Counted from the first letter of the stretch, positions 23,410 through 35,812 are shown. The stretch is DNA of 64,000 nt from Ulota crispa (GCA_963920765.1 OY987249.1:1986501-2050500); one strand, 5' to 3'. Numbers and translations: made by a program. The notes: generated by a model not told the origin, from the letters alone.

Positions 23410-23818
23410 TAACGCAAGAGCACCCATAAGTGTGAAACTAAGGGTTTTGGGGTAGGAAAATCAGTTGATGATTTTTGAAAAAAATAGCGTTAAATTAGAA
23501 AGAGGAAATAAAAAAAATATTGGTATCAATATGAAAGTTTCAATTGTAAGTGTTTGTTCAAAAAGATTTTTCAAAATCCTAAATCACTAAAAATGTATGG
23601 TTGTGTGTAGGAAATGTCTTTAGTGTGCTCATACGCTCATAATATTAACTTGAGGAGTTCTTAAATGGTGAGATGGAGCACATAAAACCGTCATGCTAGT
23701 CACCCAAAACCATCACTTTGTCACCCATAACCAGTATTTTTTTAATTGCCAGTCAATAGGTATCAAGGATGGGGACGTACACTAACGGTGAGGGGTGCTC
23801 CTACCTTACCACTCCTTC
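23410..23818 (+). mobile_element. MITE, TAAGGTAGGAGCACCCATAAG family, copy 1
   Basis: The right end GGGGTGCTCCTACCTTA is well preserved; the left end (TAACGCAAGAGCACCCATAA) is mutated. Shares interior blocks with 24574-24971: AAGGGTTTTGG.GTAG, AAAATATTGG(T/C)ATCAAT, TGTTCA.AAAGATTTTTCAAA and repeated CACCCA.AACCATCAC motifs. Confidence 0.7.
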
Positions 23819-23995
23819 CAACACATATTGAGAAATGTGCTTTTCTTTAGGGGTTAGGGTGTCCTCAATTTGATCGGGATGAGGATAAGGTAACAATAAC
23901 ATGGAGGTGGGTCTAAGCATAACAAGAAAAGATTGTCTTCAAGTTGTCTGCAAAGTTAAATGAGAAGCTCATGATCTTGGCACATAGACATTCTC

Positions 23996-24149
23996 CATTG
24001 GCACTTAGAGAAAACTTACAAAGCTCAAAGAGTTGGTTGTTATTAATCTAATTGGTAAATGTGACTTGTTCTCATTGGCACTTAGAGAAAACTTACAAAG
24101 CTCAAAGAGTTGGTTGTTATTAATCTAATTGGTAAATGTGACTTGTTCT
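23996..24149 (+). repeat. 77-bp tandem duplication
   Basis: Two essentially identical adjacent units starting CATTGGCACTTAGAGAAAAC and ending GTGACTTGTTCT. Period 77 bp. Identity implies a recent event. Confidence 0.9.
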
Positions 24150-24573
24150 TTAACATATCCTTTTGCAGTTTTTTCATCCCTTCTAGCATTAAGCTCCTTA
24201 TGATTTTTGACAACTTTAGAGCAATTATACATTGGAGGCGCAAACTCCTTTACGAGGTAGTTACTAGAATTGGACCTATAATAAGGCCCTCCTTTTGTTG
24301 TTTTTGAGGTTCTTACATATGCTTCAATTGAGGATGCCCTTAGGAAGAGCTTTAGAGATGTCATTTCGGATACGAGGGGCAAACTATTTGCTGAGATCAA
24401 TTGTTTACTACTATATATGGTGAATGTCAATCAACTGACAATTGTGGCTGCTTTTGAAGATTCATGGCTGACATTCATGAAAATCATAGATTTCCTGCGG
24501 TTGTTATTTTCACCAAAGTGTGTATATTTATGGGTTACGTGAAGAGCTACTAATCCGAGGGTCAGAACTGAAG

Positions 24574-24971
24574 TAAGGTAGGCGCACCATAAGCGTGGAA
24601 ATAAGGGTTTTGGAGTAGGTAAAACAATTGACTAACTTTGAAAAAATTACTGTATGTTAGGAAATGGAGACCAAAAATATTGGCATCAATTTGAAGGTTC
24701 CAACTGCAAGCATTTGTTCACAAAGATTTTTCAAAGTCCAAAATCATTAAAATTGTAAGAACCATGTGTAAGAGATGTAAATCACAAGGCTTGTTGGTTC
24801 TTAAATAGTGAGATGGGTATTCAAAACCTCATGCTAGTTACCCATAATCATCACTTCACCACCCATAACCATCACTCAGCCACCCACAACCATTTGTTTT
24901 TTTTATTGATTAGCCCTGCCACTGTCAGGTGACGGGCATGGGACGCAACGCTTATGGATGCTGCTACCTTA
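24574..24971 (+). mobile_element. MITE, TAAGGTAGGAGCACCCATAAG family, copy 2
   Basis: Left end TAAGGTAGGCGCACCATAAGC and right end CGCTTATGGATGCTGCTACC followed by TTA form imperfect inverted termini. The interior matches copy 1 and carries short CACCCATAACCATCAC repeats before the right end. Confidence 0.75.
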
Positions 24972-25132
24972 TAATTAACCACTCCACGACTATGCTTTTT
25001 ATATGTGAAATTTGTATTAACTTTGGAATGTTTGGAAATGATAGAGTAAAATTCACATATTCACACCCATTATCATCTTGTGATTTTGTTTAGAATAACC
25101 AGAAGTAACGGCAAAATTAAATTGCATTCATA

Positions 25133-25400
25133 ACATTCAGTAGCACTAGTAAAGGCTGCCTTCCTTCCAAGAGAATGGTGTGGAATATTCCACTCCCTTC
25201 TTTAGCGATGGGGACACTTGGTTGAATTTGTCAAAGTTTATGAAAGGGAGGCTTAGTTCAGTGCACACATGTCAAGGGGGCCAGACGTGTCAGAAAATTA
25301 TTAATTAATTATTATTATTTTGTCAAGATGAAGTTTGTGGATGATACCTAAAGAGAGGCTGCCGAGAGGGAAAGGCAGCCTCTCTTCAGGCTACTGAATG
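25133..25400. mobile_element. MITE with ACATTCAGTAGC termini
   Basis: Left end ACATTCAGTAGCACTAGTAA then GGCTGCCTT; right end AAGGCAGCC then GGCTACTGAATGT, with TA outside both ends. An extra local hairpin (AGAGAGGCTGCC / GGCAGCCTCTCT) is present at about 25352-25386. Confidence 0.7.
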
Positions 25401-25439
25401 TTATGTTGTAAAACATGGATGTCAAGGTTATATCCTCCA

Positions 25440-25606
25440 AAAAAATATTGCCAACTCACTAATTTGGTCCTTGCAAACTTGGGATCAAACTTCATTAATA
25501 CCTTTTTTGGAGGTAATTTAAAAATCGTCAACCCATTAATTTGGCACTTGCAAACTTGGAATTGAACTCAATATCTCATTCAGTGGTAGTTTAAATTTAT
25601 CATGTA
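25440..25606. repeat. Degenerate direct repeat of about 75-80 bp
   Basis: Two units share 'CTAATTTGG..CTTGCAAACTTGG.AT' and '.GG(A/T)(G/A)GT.(A/G)TTTAAA'. A further unit ('AACTAATACC' with 'GGTAGTTTCAATTTTGCC') is seen just after the Tourist-like MITE at 26020-26070, so that MITE has landed inside this array. Confidence 0.55.
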
Positions 25607-25609
25607 TAA

Positions 25610-26016
25610 GGGCATCTCCACAAGGTGCTAAATTCTCAACCGCGCCACATGGGCTTGAGCGGCCCCAAAGGAGGGAGATGGCTTGGGGAAGCTTGTGAAT
25701 CTCCATCAGTAGGGAACCGATGGACGCGCCAAAGAATCTCAAAAGCAAAGGGGGGGTTAAAATTGGCTCTGGTTGCTTTGCCATACAAGCTTTCTCAACC
25801 ACGTGCTTGTTTTCAGGGCATGTCAGCGTCGCAATCACTAAATTTTAAGCGCGCCCAAATTTCTAATTATCCCGGTAGCTCACCATCCCTGGCGCCCAAT
25901 TTGGTGAGGTTGCTCTGGAAATTTCATTGAGCATGTCACTAGTGGAGATCGACATAGTGAATAATGACCTCATGCCACGCTACTTCCTTGTGTGGAGTCA
26001 ACGGGTGGAGATGCTC
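25610..26016. mobile_element. PIF/Harbinger (Tourist-like) MITE, copy 1
   Basis: Left end GGGCATCTCCAC, right end GTGGAGATGCTC, flanked on both sides by the 3-bp duplication TAA (25607-25609 and 26017-26019). GAGCATCTCCA termini and TWA duplications are hallmarks of plant Tourist/Harbinger MITEs. The interior is unusually GC-rich. A second copy is at 48379-48682. Confidence 0.85.
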
Positions 26017-26170
26017 TAACTTAACTAATACCCCTTTTAATGGTAGTTTCAATTTTGCCTTGTATACAAAACTAGTCTAAAGCACTTACTTTTGGAAACT
26101 GACATCCTTCTTTTCTTTGAGAATTAGAGGTTATAAACCCTTAGTTACGAGTACAGTTGGGATAAACACC

Positions 26171-26418
26171 ATATTTGTTAAATTGGGAAAACAAGTACAT
26201 TTTGGGACTTTCAAAGGTTTTAGGTGGTCACCTAAAACCGAGCTCATAGGGTTCTTTTTTGGTACACGTGCCCTCACCTGAGAAGAGGAATTTGCAAGGG
26301 AAAAAATCTTTGTGGCTCAAACTGAATCTTATACCTTCAGATATGGTTTAAGGTAACTTTTTGAGTTTAAGGTGGAGTACAAAATGGTACCTCCGTTTTT
26401 CCCAGTTTAACGAATATG
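26171..26418 (+). mobile_element. MITE, GTTAAATTGGGAAAA family, copy 2
   Basis: Left end TTTGTTAAATTGGGAAAA and right end TTTTTCCCAGTTTAACGAAT are imperfect inverted termini. The interior contains AGGTGGTCACCT, TTTTTTGGTACACGTG and TACAAAATGGTACCTCCG. The right end abuts the target duplication of the next element. Confidence 0.8.
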
Positions 26419-26428
26419 GTGTTGATAA

Positions 26429-27226
26429 CTCGGGGGGTCACACCCTTTCACAATTGGATACCACCTACAATAATGGGGTAATTAAATGGGGATATTTAGA
26501 TTTTTTAAGGTAATTTTTTCCTCCCTTTCTTTAGGTAAAAAGCTGCTTTAGTGTATTTTAGGGTACCCTATGCTTATTTCTAAATAGTTATATGAACTAA
26601 TTTTTCAAACCCTATTTTTTTTACAAACACAAAAGTATCATAAGAAAAATTATGTGTATACAATGGGTTTATAGAAGACTTTGGCCCTTAAAAGCATTTG
26701 AATTACAAAAAACATCTTTGAATGAGAAAAAGCAGCAAAGAACATGAAGCTGAAGCAAACAACCAATCACTCCCACACCACTCACAATTTTATGCAAACA
26801 ACCAATTCCAGTCCCCCACCACACAGAAGCTTAAGCAAAGAACCTATCACAATCCCACATCACATACAAGCTTGCATGCTTCAACCTAATTGTTGAAGTA
26901 ATTGTGAACAAATTTCCCTCTATTCTTTTCAAAACTTGGACATAAAATACTTAATTTTTCATTAAAAGTTGTCAAATAATAATAATCAAACTCATCCTAC
27001 TAAACACTTTCTAGAGTATCCTATATTTCCTATTGTATTTTTTTTCTACGGAATTCTAAAATGAAGGCATTATTCACCACCTTATTTTACATATAATGAA
27101 GTAGTAGACATGTTTTTGGTGCTATGGTATTTTTAATAAAAATATAAAATTTATCTCCAATGAATAAAATTGACCCTATTTTTTATCTCACGGAGTTTAC
27201 TAAAAATTGGAGAGTGACCCCCCGAG
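26429..27226. mobile_element. hAT-like non-autonomous element with 8-bp target duplication
   Basis: The 13-bp perfect inverted ends CTCGGGGGGTCAC and GTGACCCCCCGAG are flanked by the exact 8-bp direct repeat GTTGATAA (26421-26428 and 27227-27234). An 8-bp duplication is typical of hAT, though the termini lack the usual CAGGG-type start. The AT-rich interior has no transposase frame. Confidence 0.85.
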
Positions 27227-27310
27227 GTTGATAACTATGAATGCTGTGTACAGGCAATGAGTCAAAAGTCATTGAAACATGCTAATACTATTTTTTAGAA
27301 ATCAAGCATC

Positions 27311-27568
27311 TAACGCGTTATTCGTTAAATTGAGAAAAACGTAGGTACCATTTTGTATTCCACCTGAAACCCAAAAAGTCACTTTAAACCATATTCAAAT
27401 GTATCAAATTTAATTTGAGCCACTAAGATTTTTTCCCCTGCAAATTCCTCCTCTCAAGTGAAGACACATGTACCAAAAAAACGCTGTGAACTCAAATTTA
27501 GGTGATCACTTAAATTCTTGAAAATCCCAAAACGTACTGTTTTTCCCAATTTAACGAATAACGCGTTA
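27311..27568 (-). mobile_element. MITE, GTTAAATTGGGAAAA family, copy 3 (inverted)
   Basis: Ends TAACGCGTTATTCGTTAAAT and ATTTAACGAATAACGCGTTA are perfect inverted repeats. The interior is the reverse complement of 26171-26418, so the two copies bracket the hAT-like element in opposite orientations. Confidence 0.85.
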
Positions 27569-27846
27569 TCTGCTTTTGTACTAATTTAGTGCAGATTCTT
27601 TTATATTCGCTAAATCTCAGTCTTAGCCAAAATGAGTTTTCGTAACATTGGGCATGCACTAGGGATGTAAGATATATACGGTAATTCATTTTTTGGTCTT
27701 TTGAGTACTCATAATTTTCATGCACTTCATAATTCATACCAAGCTTTTTGTTCCTGGAATTCCATAAAACATTACAAAAGCGGTAAGCTATTTTTATATT
27801 TGGAGGAAGTCTAAGGCAGCTCAAAAGTATTACCTCCTTTTCTTAA

Positions 27847-30800
27847 CCCGTAAAAGACTAGTGTCCCTTCAGGGGACAATTGGGATTTTGGGCATGTACC
27901 TATGACTAAACTACTTTGAGTAATTTTTTGAAATTTTTATACGGAAGATGGGGAATTCAAAGATCTTTGTGGGCATCTAATTTTTTCCTCATCCTAACAT
28001 TTGACAAAGAAGTTATGCAAGAATTTCTACTGCCCGAGGAGGGAGGGCAATGCAGGCAGCCCAAAAACTTTTTTAAAATGTGTATTTTGTAAAAATAAAA
28101 ATCTGAAATTGGTTCTTTATTTTTTATTTATTGGTGGGAAGCTTTGAATTATTCCATTTCAATCAATGAGATGAAAGTTATGAGATGTTTTAGTTTGTAG
28201 GCAGCTACAAATCCTCTACTCTAAAATAAACTTTGAGTCCTTTATTTTCCATAATTTTCAATATTTTGTAAAAAAAATTAAACCTAAGGAAGTAGATTGT
28301 TTATTACAACATTATAACCTTTGGGATTTGCATTTTTCATTTCAATGATTAAATTTTTAACAATTTAATGATTTGACTCATTCTCTACTTCTTTGTACTT
28401 ACTACTTTTTCCATGTGTTGTATAGTTCCAATTGATTTGAAAATTCTCCCACACATGCCTAATTTGGTCTTCTGCATGGAAAAAATAAACCTCAACTTTG
28501 TGTAGATCAATTTTTTTCATGTAAGAGTGGTCAAAGGCTTTTAACTTTTTTGGACAACACAGAAAAAAACCGTTTTTGCACTTCAAATGTAAATATCTCC
28601 CTCCTCTCCATTTAGAATGACCTGATTTTTTTTCCCACAAGTACCTTTTCTAGTCTAAGGCAAGATCCTATGGTTGGATTTCCAAAGAAAAAACAAAAAA
28701 GACTTACCTTCTTACTCATCCCCTAGAAGTGACCGTTTTCATTGATTTCGACAGAAAAAAGGGCTTGGTCCTTTACGAGTTGAGTTAAAAGACCCAACAC
28801 TGCTTTCCAAATTTACGTATGTAGAGCTGGATTTGGTTATTCTCTTTTTGATGTTGAGTTGAAAGTCTATGAAGAGTTTCAATTTATGAGCAGTCTTAGA
28901 ATCTATATTTTTAAATGACTTACGAATTCTTTTTGAAACCCAATTTTCAACTGTTCTTAGAAAATTTATTGGTTTAAAGCCTTCTTTGACTCTCAAGAGT
29001 AACTTTGACACTTTAAATTCAGGGTTCTTTTTCTTGGGGAATTTTCACCTCAATCTTACCTCAAAATGTGAGTGGCTATTATTACACTAGAAAATTCAGA
29101 TGGAGAAGTAGATGAAATAGCCAAATCCCTACTTGGGTAAACACGCAATTAGTCAGATTTTGGATGAAAGTAGTTTATATTAGTAAAATTGAATGAGCAT
29201 GCAAAGGTCATTCACACCTTCCAATTATAGCAAAAAAAATTATTACGTGCGTGCTTTTTGGAGTGCGGGTCGCCCTACCTTGATAAAATCCAAAAAAAGA
29301 ACATGCTTTACAACTTGCCATAACCAACTGAAATTATGGACACATTCAATGAGATTTGAACATGTTGTAATACACATGGCAAATACAGATGGAGCTGCAT
29401 TTCAATATCTTCCAATTGCAATTAGGTCTCTTTTCAAGTTAAAAAATCTCAAAAAAAAACATCCAAATAACATGTTTAACTAAGTTTGAATTATACGAAG
29501 TTTAGAAATAATAATTTATCACGCAAAACATTGAGATATCATGTAGTGTTAATATGTATACAAAATTTCAAGTGATTTCTGCAAAAGAATAGAAGATTAA
29601 TGCAAAATATTTGGAGTGCTATACAAAAACATTAAGATATTAATGTAAAACATCTAGAGGCTTGTGCAAAACAATGGGAGGTCTATGGCCCTCAACATCA
29701 CTAAGTCTCCTTGAGTTTTGCAAACAAATTTCAAAATTACATGAATAGTCCATATTTAGTTAAATCTGACATATAAGCACAAAAAAATTGAGCAATACTA
29801 TTGTGAAATGAATTCACATACTCCTATTATCATATGCTAAAGATTTATGAATTTGGTTGAAAGCCTCACAGGGCCCACACTAGCCATAGAAGGTTTTTAA
29901 TTATAAAAGTTTGTGCAAGTTCATAGGTGTGGAGTAGTGCCAAGTGCCACTAATGCTAAAGCAAAAACAGCCGAGGGGGACCATTCCTCCTCAAATATTG
30001 CTTCTATCTCACCAAGGTTTTGCATTTTTGTTAAAAAAATTCATGAACTTGAAAATTTTATTGAACAGCAATTAACTAAAACAATTCCTTCAAATTTGAA
30101 GAATTTAATCTTTTATGTCAGTTATCTGTAAAACAATCTTAAAGAAACTTCACAAAGTATATAAAATAGTCAATTTCGGTTTCTGGAGATTATCAAAAGA
30201 TTCTTCGAACAAATCTTGAAAAGGTTAAAAGAAGAGGAGCTTGTTTCAATTAACTTGATTATTTCCAATATAGTTATAGAATTCGTGAAATTTCAGCATA
30301 TAACTGTTGAGAGTATGTGCATTCATTCCACAACATCTTTGTGTGCAACTTGCACGTGTGTCAAAAGTTTATTTTGTGCATGATTTTTTAAAAGAGGTTA
30401 AAATGTAACTCGCATACTGTACTCAAAAGTTCAACTCCATGTACTGTACACCTGTCATCCTTGCTACAACTTGTTCATATCAATTTCAAATTTTCAATTA
30501 GTAATAGCTATTGTTAATGCGCCTAGTTGAAGTTCCGCTCTACTTACTTTTGAGGGTCCCTCTGCATTTTTATTATTAGCATCGTGATGTTTTCTTTCAT
30601 ACTTTACTTTTTTCCACTCAGGGCATTGTCAGTCCACAAACCTTACGAAGTCACAAAACATAACAAATCTAGGGCTTGCTATGGAGCCTTGGTGAAAACT
30701 TGCGCCACATGCCAAGTTAGTTTGATGATGTTGTTGAAATTTTTATGAACAGTAAACAGTGTAATTTGTTCACATGTAGTATCAACTCAAAATAATATCC

Positions 30801-32982
30801 TTGTTCACAAGGTTTATGCCAAGAACCTCCATTTACTTGCACTTTTGTACTTATTGTGCCATTTATCTCAACATGAATCATTAGTTTTTGTGGATTTGAT
30901 CTTTACTATGTCATCACTAGTCTCATATCATTTTAGAACCATGTAAGACTAAAAACACCTTTACATATTAGAGAAATTTCTAAAAAGAGCTTCACAAAAA
31001 TGTTGTCTTTACTTGATGAGTTGGTCTCAAGTTGACCTTTCCATAGTTCCAATGGATTTCATTTTATATCATTTTTGTTCTCCTAGAAATCAAACAAAAA
31101 CTTGATTTTGTTTGATACCATGTTTGATTCTGAAATTTTTCAACATAACCTCTTAGTGTCTTTTGGAAATTCAGTTCTTGAAGAGGTTCATTTACTTTTT
31201 CTTCATGTCAAAATAATTAGTTTGTGACTGAATTAGGTTGCAAAGGCCTAATGATTTTTCAATTTGAATTAGGATTAACCACTAATTTTAGACAATTTGA
31301 TAATTAGCTTAAATTTACATGTTTGCCAATTGGCTTACCAAATTGAGCAATAGACTCAACTTGATTATTTATTGTTCATTAGTTTACTTGGTTTGACCTA
31401 TTTGATATTTTTTTAGCATTTCAAGCTTATAATTGACTAGTGTGACCTATGTCCTATGGACATGGTAGCCATGACTTGGGCTCTTGAATTTAGGACTTGA
31501 GCTCTCAATTTCAAGACTTGAGCTTTGGATCCATGCTCAACCATGCTCAACCTTGCTCATATCTTAAATTACTTGACCTACAGACACAACTAATACAATC
31601 CTAATCGATTATGTATATATATGTATATATATAGATAGATAGACATAGGTTGATATTGCATCCTTATTGGTGGGTGCATATATATTTCTATTGGGTATAC
31701 CTACCTCATCAAGAACTGTTGAATTACTACAACATTTTGTTTACTGGTTTGAGCTCCATTCCTCAAATTATGTGTAACTTTCACTTTCTCATCTCACCAA
31801 CTTCAACCATCCCATATGTTGTTTTTACAATTCCTCTATTTTTGTTTTGAATTGTTCATGAAGGAGTAGAACCAATTTGATGCTATTGTTCCAAATTTTT
31901 ATAAAAATTTTATGTAATTTTGGACGATCTTGCCTAATAGCATTAAACTCTCTAGCAATTTAGTAAAAAAAATTACAAGTTCCAAACAAAAGCTATATGT
32001 TGTATTAACTTTTTGGATTTGAGCAATTACTAGTGATGTGATATGGCTAGCCACATTGATAACAAAACATATTTCCATTTTGCAAGAACATTTCATGTTC
32101 CAATTTGGATTTTGTCCTCAATAATTATGAGCACTCAAACTTTTTTGATTGAAAGCAATAGATGTTGGTTTTTATTATATTGGAAAGAGATTGTTCCAAA
32201 TTATATGCAATATTAAGTTATTTCCTTTCATAAAATAATTAAGATAACACTTTATATTAACATAGTTTTATTGATTGTGATTAGAGGGATTGGAATATAC
32301 TGGTTCATTTTGGAAACTATTATTATTTTATTTCCTGTTTCAAATACATTGTCTAAATACTATTATGACTCTTTGATAAACTTGCCCAATTTGACATTCC
32401 AGTTGGCATTAAACCATCAATCTTTCTTGTTGCTTGGTGCAAAAAGCCATGTCAACTTTACCTTAATATACTCTATACTTTAGGTGTAAGTAAGACAAAG
32501 AGAAAACTTTGTCAACATTTGCTTTTAGTATGATACATGTGAGTCCTATCATTTTTGTATTGAACCTTAGCTATGAAATTGGTCAATTTTAACAAATCAA
32601 CCTCTACTTGTAAAAGGTTATTATTAATTTACCCAACTGCCCAAAAAATAAGGTTGTCCACAATTTTCTTATAACTAGTCCAAATGGAATGAATCAAAGC
32701 TTCAAATGTAGAAATAACTATAACCTATCAAGAGAAAAGTTCAAAAAAAAAAATTCAGGTTTTTGTACAAAAAAATTTGTTGCCTAATCTCCATATATTT
32801 TTGCATATCTAGGCATAACTTTTGCTCTTGGGCATAGATTGGAATAAAAATTGTATTCCCCAAAAGCTAATGTGTTTCCCTATCTTCAAAAAAGGTTTAA
32901 AAATTTAGGACAAAAATTGAGGCTATAGATACTTGCCCAAAATCTCATTTGTCCTCCAAGGGGACAACATGGCTTTAGGGGG
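27847..32982. mobile_element. 5.1-kb TTAA-bounded TIR element, degenerate
   Basis: The left side reads TTAA (27843-27846), CCCGTAAAAGACTAG, then GGGGACAATTGGGATTTTGG. The right side is the imperfect reverse complement: CCAAAATCTCATTTGTCC, GGGGACAACATGG, CTTTAGGGGG, then TTAA (32983-32986). Similarity continues inward for at least 150 bp (GAAGATGGGGAA at 27944 against inverted GAAGATAGGGAAA near 32880), so the termini are long. Size and long termini suit a formerly autonomous element, but I see no intact transposase; only frames below about 110 codons exist. It holds microsatellite ATGTATATATATGTATATAT at about 31609. Confidence 0.75.
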
Positions 32983-33002
32983 TTAACTAATGAAAAATAC
33001 CC

Positions 33003-33072
33003 TAGTATCAATAAGTATTTACATAGTGTAAAATGTCAAGAAAAAAATATAGGACAACCTCAATGCATTATG
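33003..33072 (-). repeat. Fragment of the ACACTAAATAGTGC MITE family
   Basis: AGTATCAATAAGTATTTACA then TAGTGTAAAATGTCAAGAAA and ACAACCTCAATGCATTATG is the reverse complement of one end of the MITE seen at 21910-22196. The terminal GTGTAG resumes after the MITE at 33073-33225, which has therefore inserted into this copy. Confidence 0.7.
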
Positions 33073-33225
33073 TAAGGTAGACACACCCATACCCAACCCT
33101 TTAACAGGACCTCCCCAATTCCAACCTTATGTACCCATGGTGTACATTTCAAAATTGAAATGTACACCCCGGATATATTAATGGTTGGCCAAGGAGAGGG
33201 GTCGGATTTGGGTGTGTCTACCTTA
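33073..33225. mobile_element. Small MITE, TAAGGTAGACACACCC termini
   Basis: Inverted ends TAAGGTAGACACACCCAT and TTGGGTGTGTCTACCTTA; the centre contains the palindrome GGTGTACATTTCAAAATTGA with its mirror. The TAAGGTAG start links it loosely to the TAAGGTAGGAGCACCC family. Confidence 0.8.
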
Positions 33226-33742
33226 GTGTAGAAATACTACGTTTCTCAATGATGAAGTTTTTGGAATTGGCTGGAGATGCTCTCAAAAACCCAGTTTACA
33301 CCAGTTCCCTATTTTCTGATATAAAAACAAAATGTTGTGAAGGTACCTAGACACACGTGTAATCATTTAAAAAAAGTAGTATATTATTATTGCTAGAAAC
33401 CGAACATTATTTACAGAATGAATATAATATATTTGATTCAAGTGTATTGGTACAATGCTACTGCTCACACTAGAAGGAAGTTCCGTGAAAACAAAAGTTT
33501 CTCATGATGAGAAAACCAGAAAGTTGTTTCAGTACTGTATAATGTAAGGTGCAAAAAAATAGGTAAAAAATGGGCAAGCATTCTCTCTTGTATGAAAAAT
33601 TGAGGAATAAGACTAAAAAATCAACCTTTAGATCAGCGTGAAAATTCAAGATTCTTCTAACTTTCAAAAAGGCTAAGAAATAATCGGGTTAGGAAAAATT
33701 AGATTTCGTAGAGAAACAAGCAAATGTTGGAAACCCATTTAA

Positions 33743-34408
33743 CCCCTGAGTGTCCCAACGCTTCAAATTGAGGCTCTCAGAATCTAAATTTCCTTGAATT
33801 AATGTCTAAGTCCATTATGTACTGGCTCTTATGTAGTACTAGGGGACATGGGAGGTTTAGGGCGCTTGCTTGGGAGTGGGTGATCATTGCAAGTTGCGTT
33901 GTATTGGGAGGTAACTGGGTGACTTGGGATTAGCAAGAGTAGGTTTTTTGTGTTTGCAAGTTTGGCAAGCTCAAGGTGAGAACCCATACCTCCACCCCAA
34001 CTTTCTCCCCTGAACCCGACACTGTCCACTTTGGGACCAAGAAACGGGGGGTCTGCACTTTACCCTAAACTTTGAAATTTTGTACTTACATTGTTGTATA
34101 CTCTACCAAGTACTCAGCAAAATTTTGAATGTGCTAGATTCGTATTCCATTTGAATTCAAGAGCCCAAAGTGAAAAAACCTCCCAAATTTTACTCAAACG
34201 GGACAAGTCAAACCTAGTTTGACCCACATAAACTCCTGCACATGGCCAAAAACTCCCAAATTTGAACACGTCATTCCAACCCCAATTACTTCCCATTTCC
34301 AACGATCAATCTTGACCGATGTTATTTTCAAGACAAAGGCTCCCATTTATCTGCGCAAAGTTCGAAAAAGGGACTCCATTCTCGATGTTTCCCCTGGGCG
34401 CTCATGGG
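33743..34408. mobile_element. TTAA-bounded TIR element, 666 bp
   Basis: TTAA (33739-33742), CCCCTGAGTGTCCCAACG; right end GGGCGCTCATGGG then TTAA (34409-34412). The interior resembles the element at 57867-58537: both have a 'GGGAGTGGG(T/C)GATC' block near the left and a 'CGATCAATC' / 'CGGTCAATCAC' block near the right. Confidence 0.8.
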
Positions 34409-34412
34409 TTAA

Positions 34413-35380
34413 TATAAGAATCCATGGGGAAAATAACCCTGCTTTTCCTTACAAATGAAGGTCAAAATTAAATTTTTAATTTGGCCCAATTCATCCCCTT
34501 TTCTTTTGCAATAACAGACTAGCTTCTCAAGGTTTTTGAATCCATGCATGAATTCCAATTTCTTGCTGGTGGCTGAATATTCTAAAATCTTAGAATTTTC
34601 TTGGTGAAATTACAAGTATTTTCTACTTATACACCAGTAGGAGCAATTAATTAACTTCTAAATGTGTGGAAGACTTTTTGTGACCAATACAATAAAAGGA
34701 TTTTTTTTTGTATTTGGAATGAATCCACACCTTTATTACATTTGAGATCAGCAAAGCATTTGAAATAGAGAGCAATGTGGTTTTATTGAGCTATTTGAGA
34801 TTCCAAATTAAAACTTCTTGTTGGTAGCTAGTTGGTAGCAAATGCCTACTGTACAACAACGTGTCTACTATTCCTATTCCTAAGGGACATATAGGGCTTA
34901 AGCACATTGCCTTAAATGCAATTTGAATAAACAAGGATTTCAAACCCTCAATAAATTTCCTAGCAAAAACACAGATCTAATTGCTCCTTTTTGGAGAGGA
35001 CAAATCTTCATATCTTGTGATGGTTTCAAATATGAAGATTGTACTTAGAATTGTTGGGTTCTTATTTTTTTTACTACTAAATACTTACGTGAATGATGGG
35101 CCACACCAAAATAAAACGGTATTCTAGAATAGCATTTTGTAAGAAAAAAACAAGTGGCGGCACTTAATTTTTTTGGAGTAAAAGTAAACGCTCATATGCA
35201 TGTTCCATGTGAAATCAACAATTTTGGGTTTTTGGAAGTTGTCATCTCCAAACTGTTGACCTTTGAATGGTGGAGAGGTTATCCTTAGTAGAATATTTCA
35301 TGTAATTTTAACTCCGTAAGAGTGTTGTTATTTTGTATATGTTCTCTCGTGTTGTATATAGATGGGGCATTTGGATAACA
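34413..35380. other. AT-rich intergenic DNA, no gene seen
   Basis: No coding sequence or clear repeat structure recognised. Confidence 0.4.
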
Positions 35381-35384
35381 CATG

Positions 35385-35812
35385 AATTGTAGGGAATTGG
35401 TATATATACACCGGGGGTTGATGTTTGCACATCCCCCCCTCCGGGATAAGTTTTAGATTTCTACCATCAAAAGGTTGAATTTGAGAATTTTGAATTTAGA
35501 TTTGGACTCAGAGACCATGGTTTAGTCTAGAACCATAATAAGGTTGTAATTAAACAACACCCAATGAAATAGTTTAGCTAAGGGGAAAAGTGTTACTTTT
35601 ACTTATGTTTGTAAAAAAAGATAAGCTATTTTATTGGATGTTGTTCAATTGCAACCTTTTTTATGTCTCTAGACTAAATCATGGTCTCTGAGTTCAAATC
35701 TGAATTCAGAATTTTCAAATTCAGCTTTATGATGGTAGAAATCTAAATTTTACTTGAGGGGGAGTGTGTAAATATCAACCCCCTAGTGTGCATACATCAA
35801 TTCCCAAATTGT
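35385..35812. mobile_element. Foldback MITE, GGGAATTGGTATATA termini
   Basis: Arms pair through most of the element: GGGGGTTGATGTTTGCACA with GTGTAAATATCAACCCCC, and GACCATGGTTTAGTCTAGA with TCTAGACTAAATCATGGTC. The centre is near 35600. The block 'GAATTTTGAATTTAGATTTGGACTCAGAGACC' in the left arm is shared with 49215-49250 in the hairpin element at 49157-49838. Confidence 0.8.

Noticed and set aside
29193..29483. 96-codon frame inside the 5.1-kb element as a transposase remnant
   Set aside because: No DDE-like or other transposase motif, and the composition fits chance AT-rich sequence.
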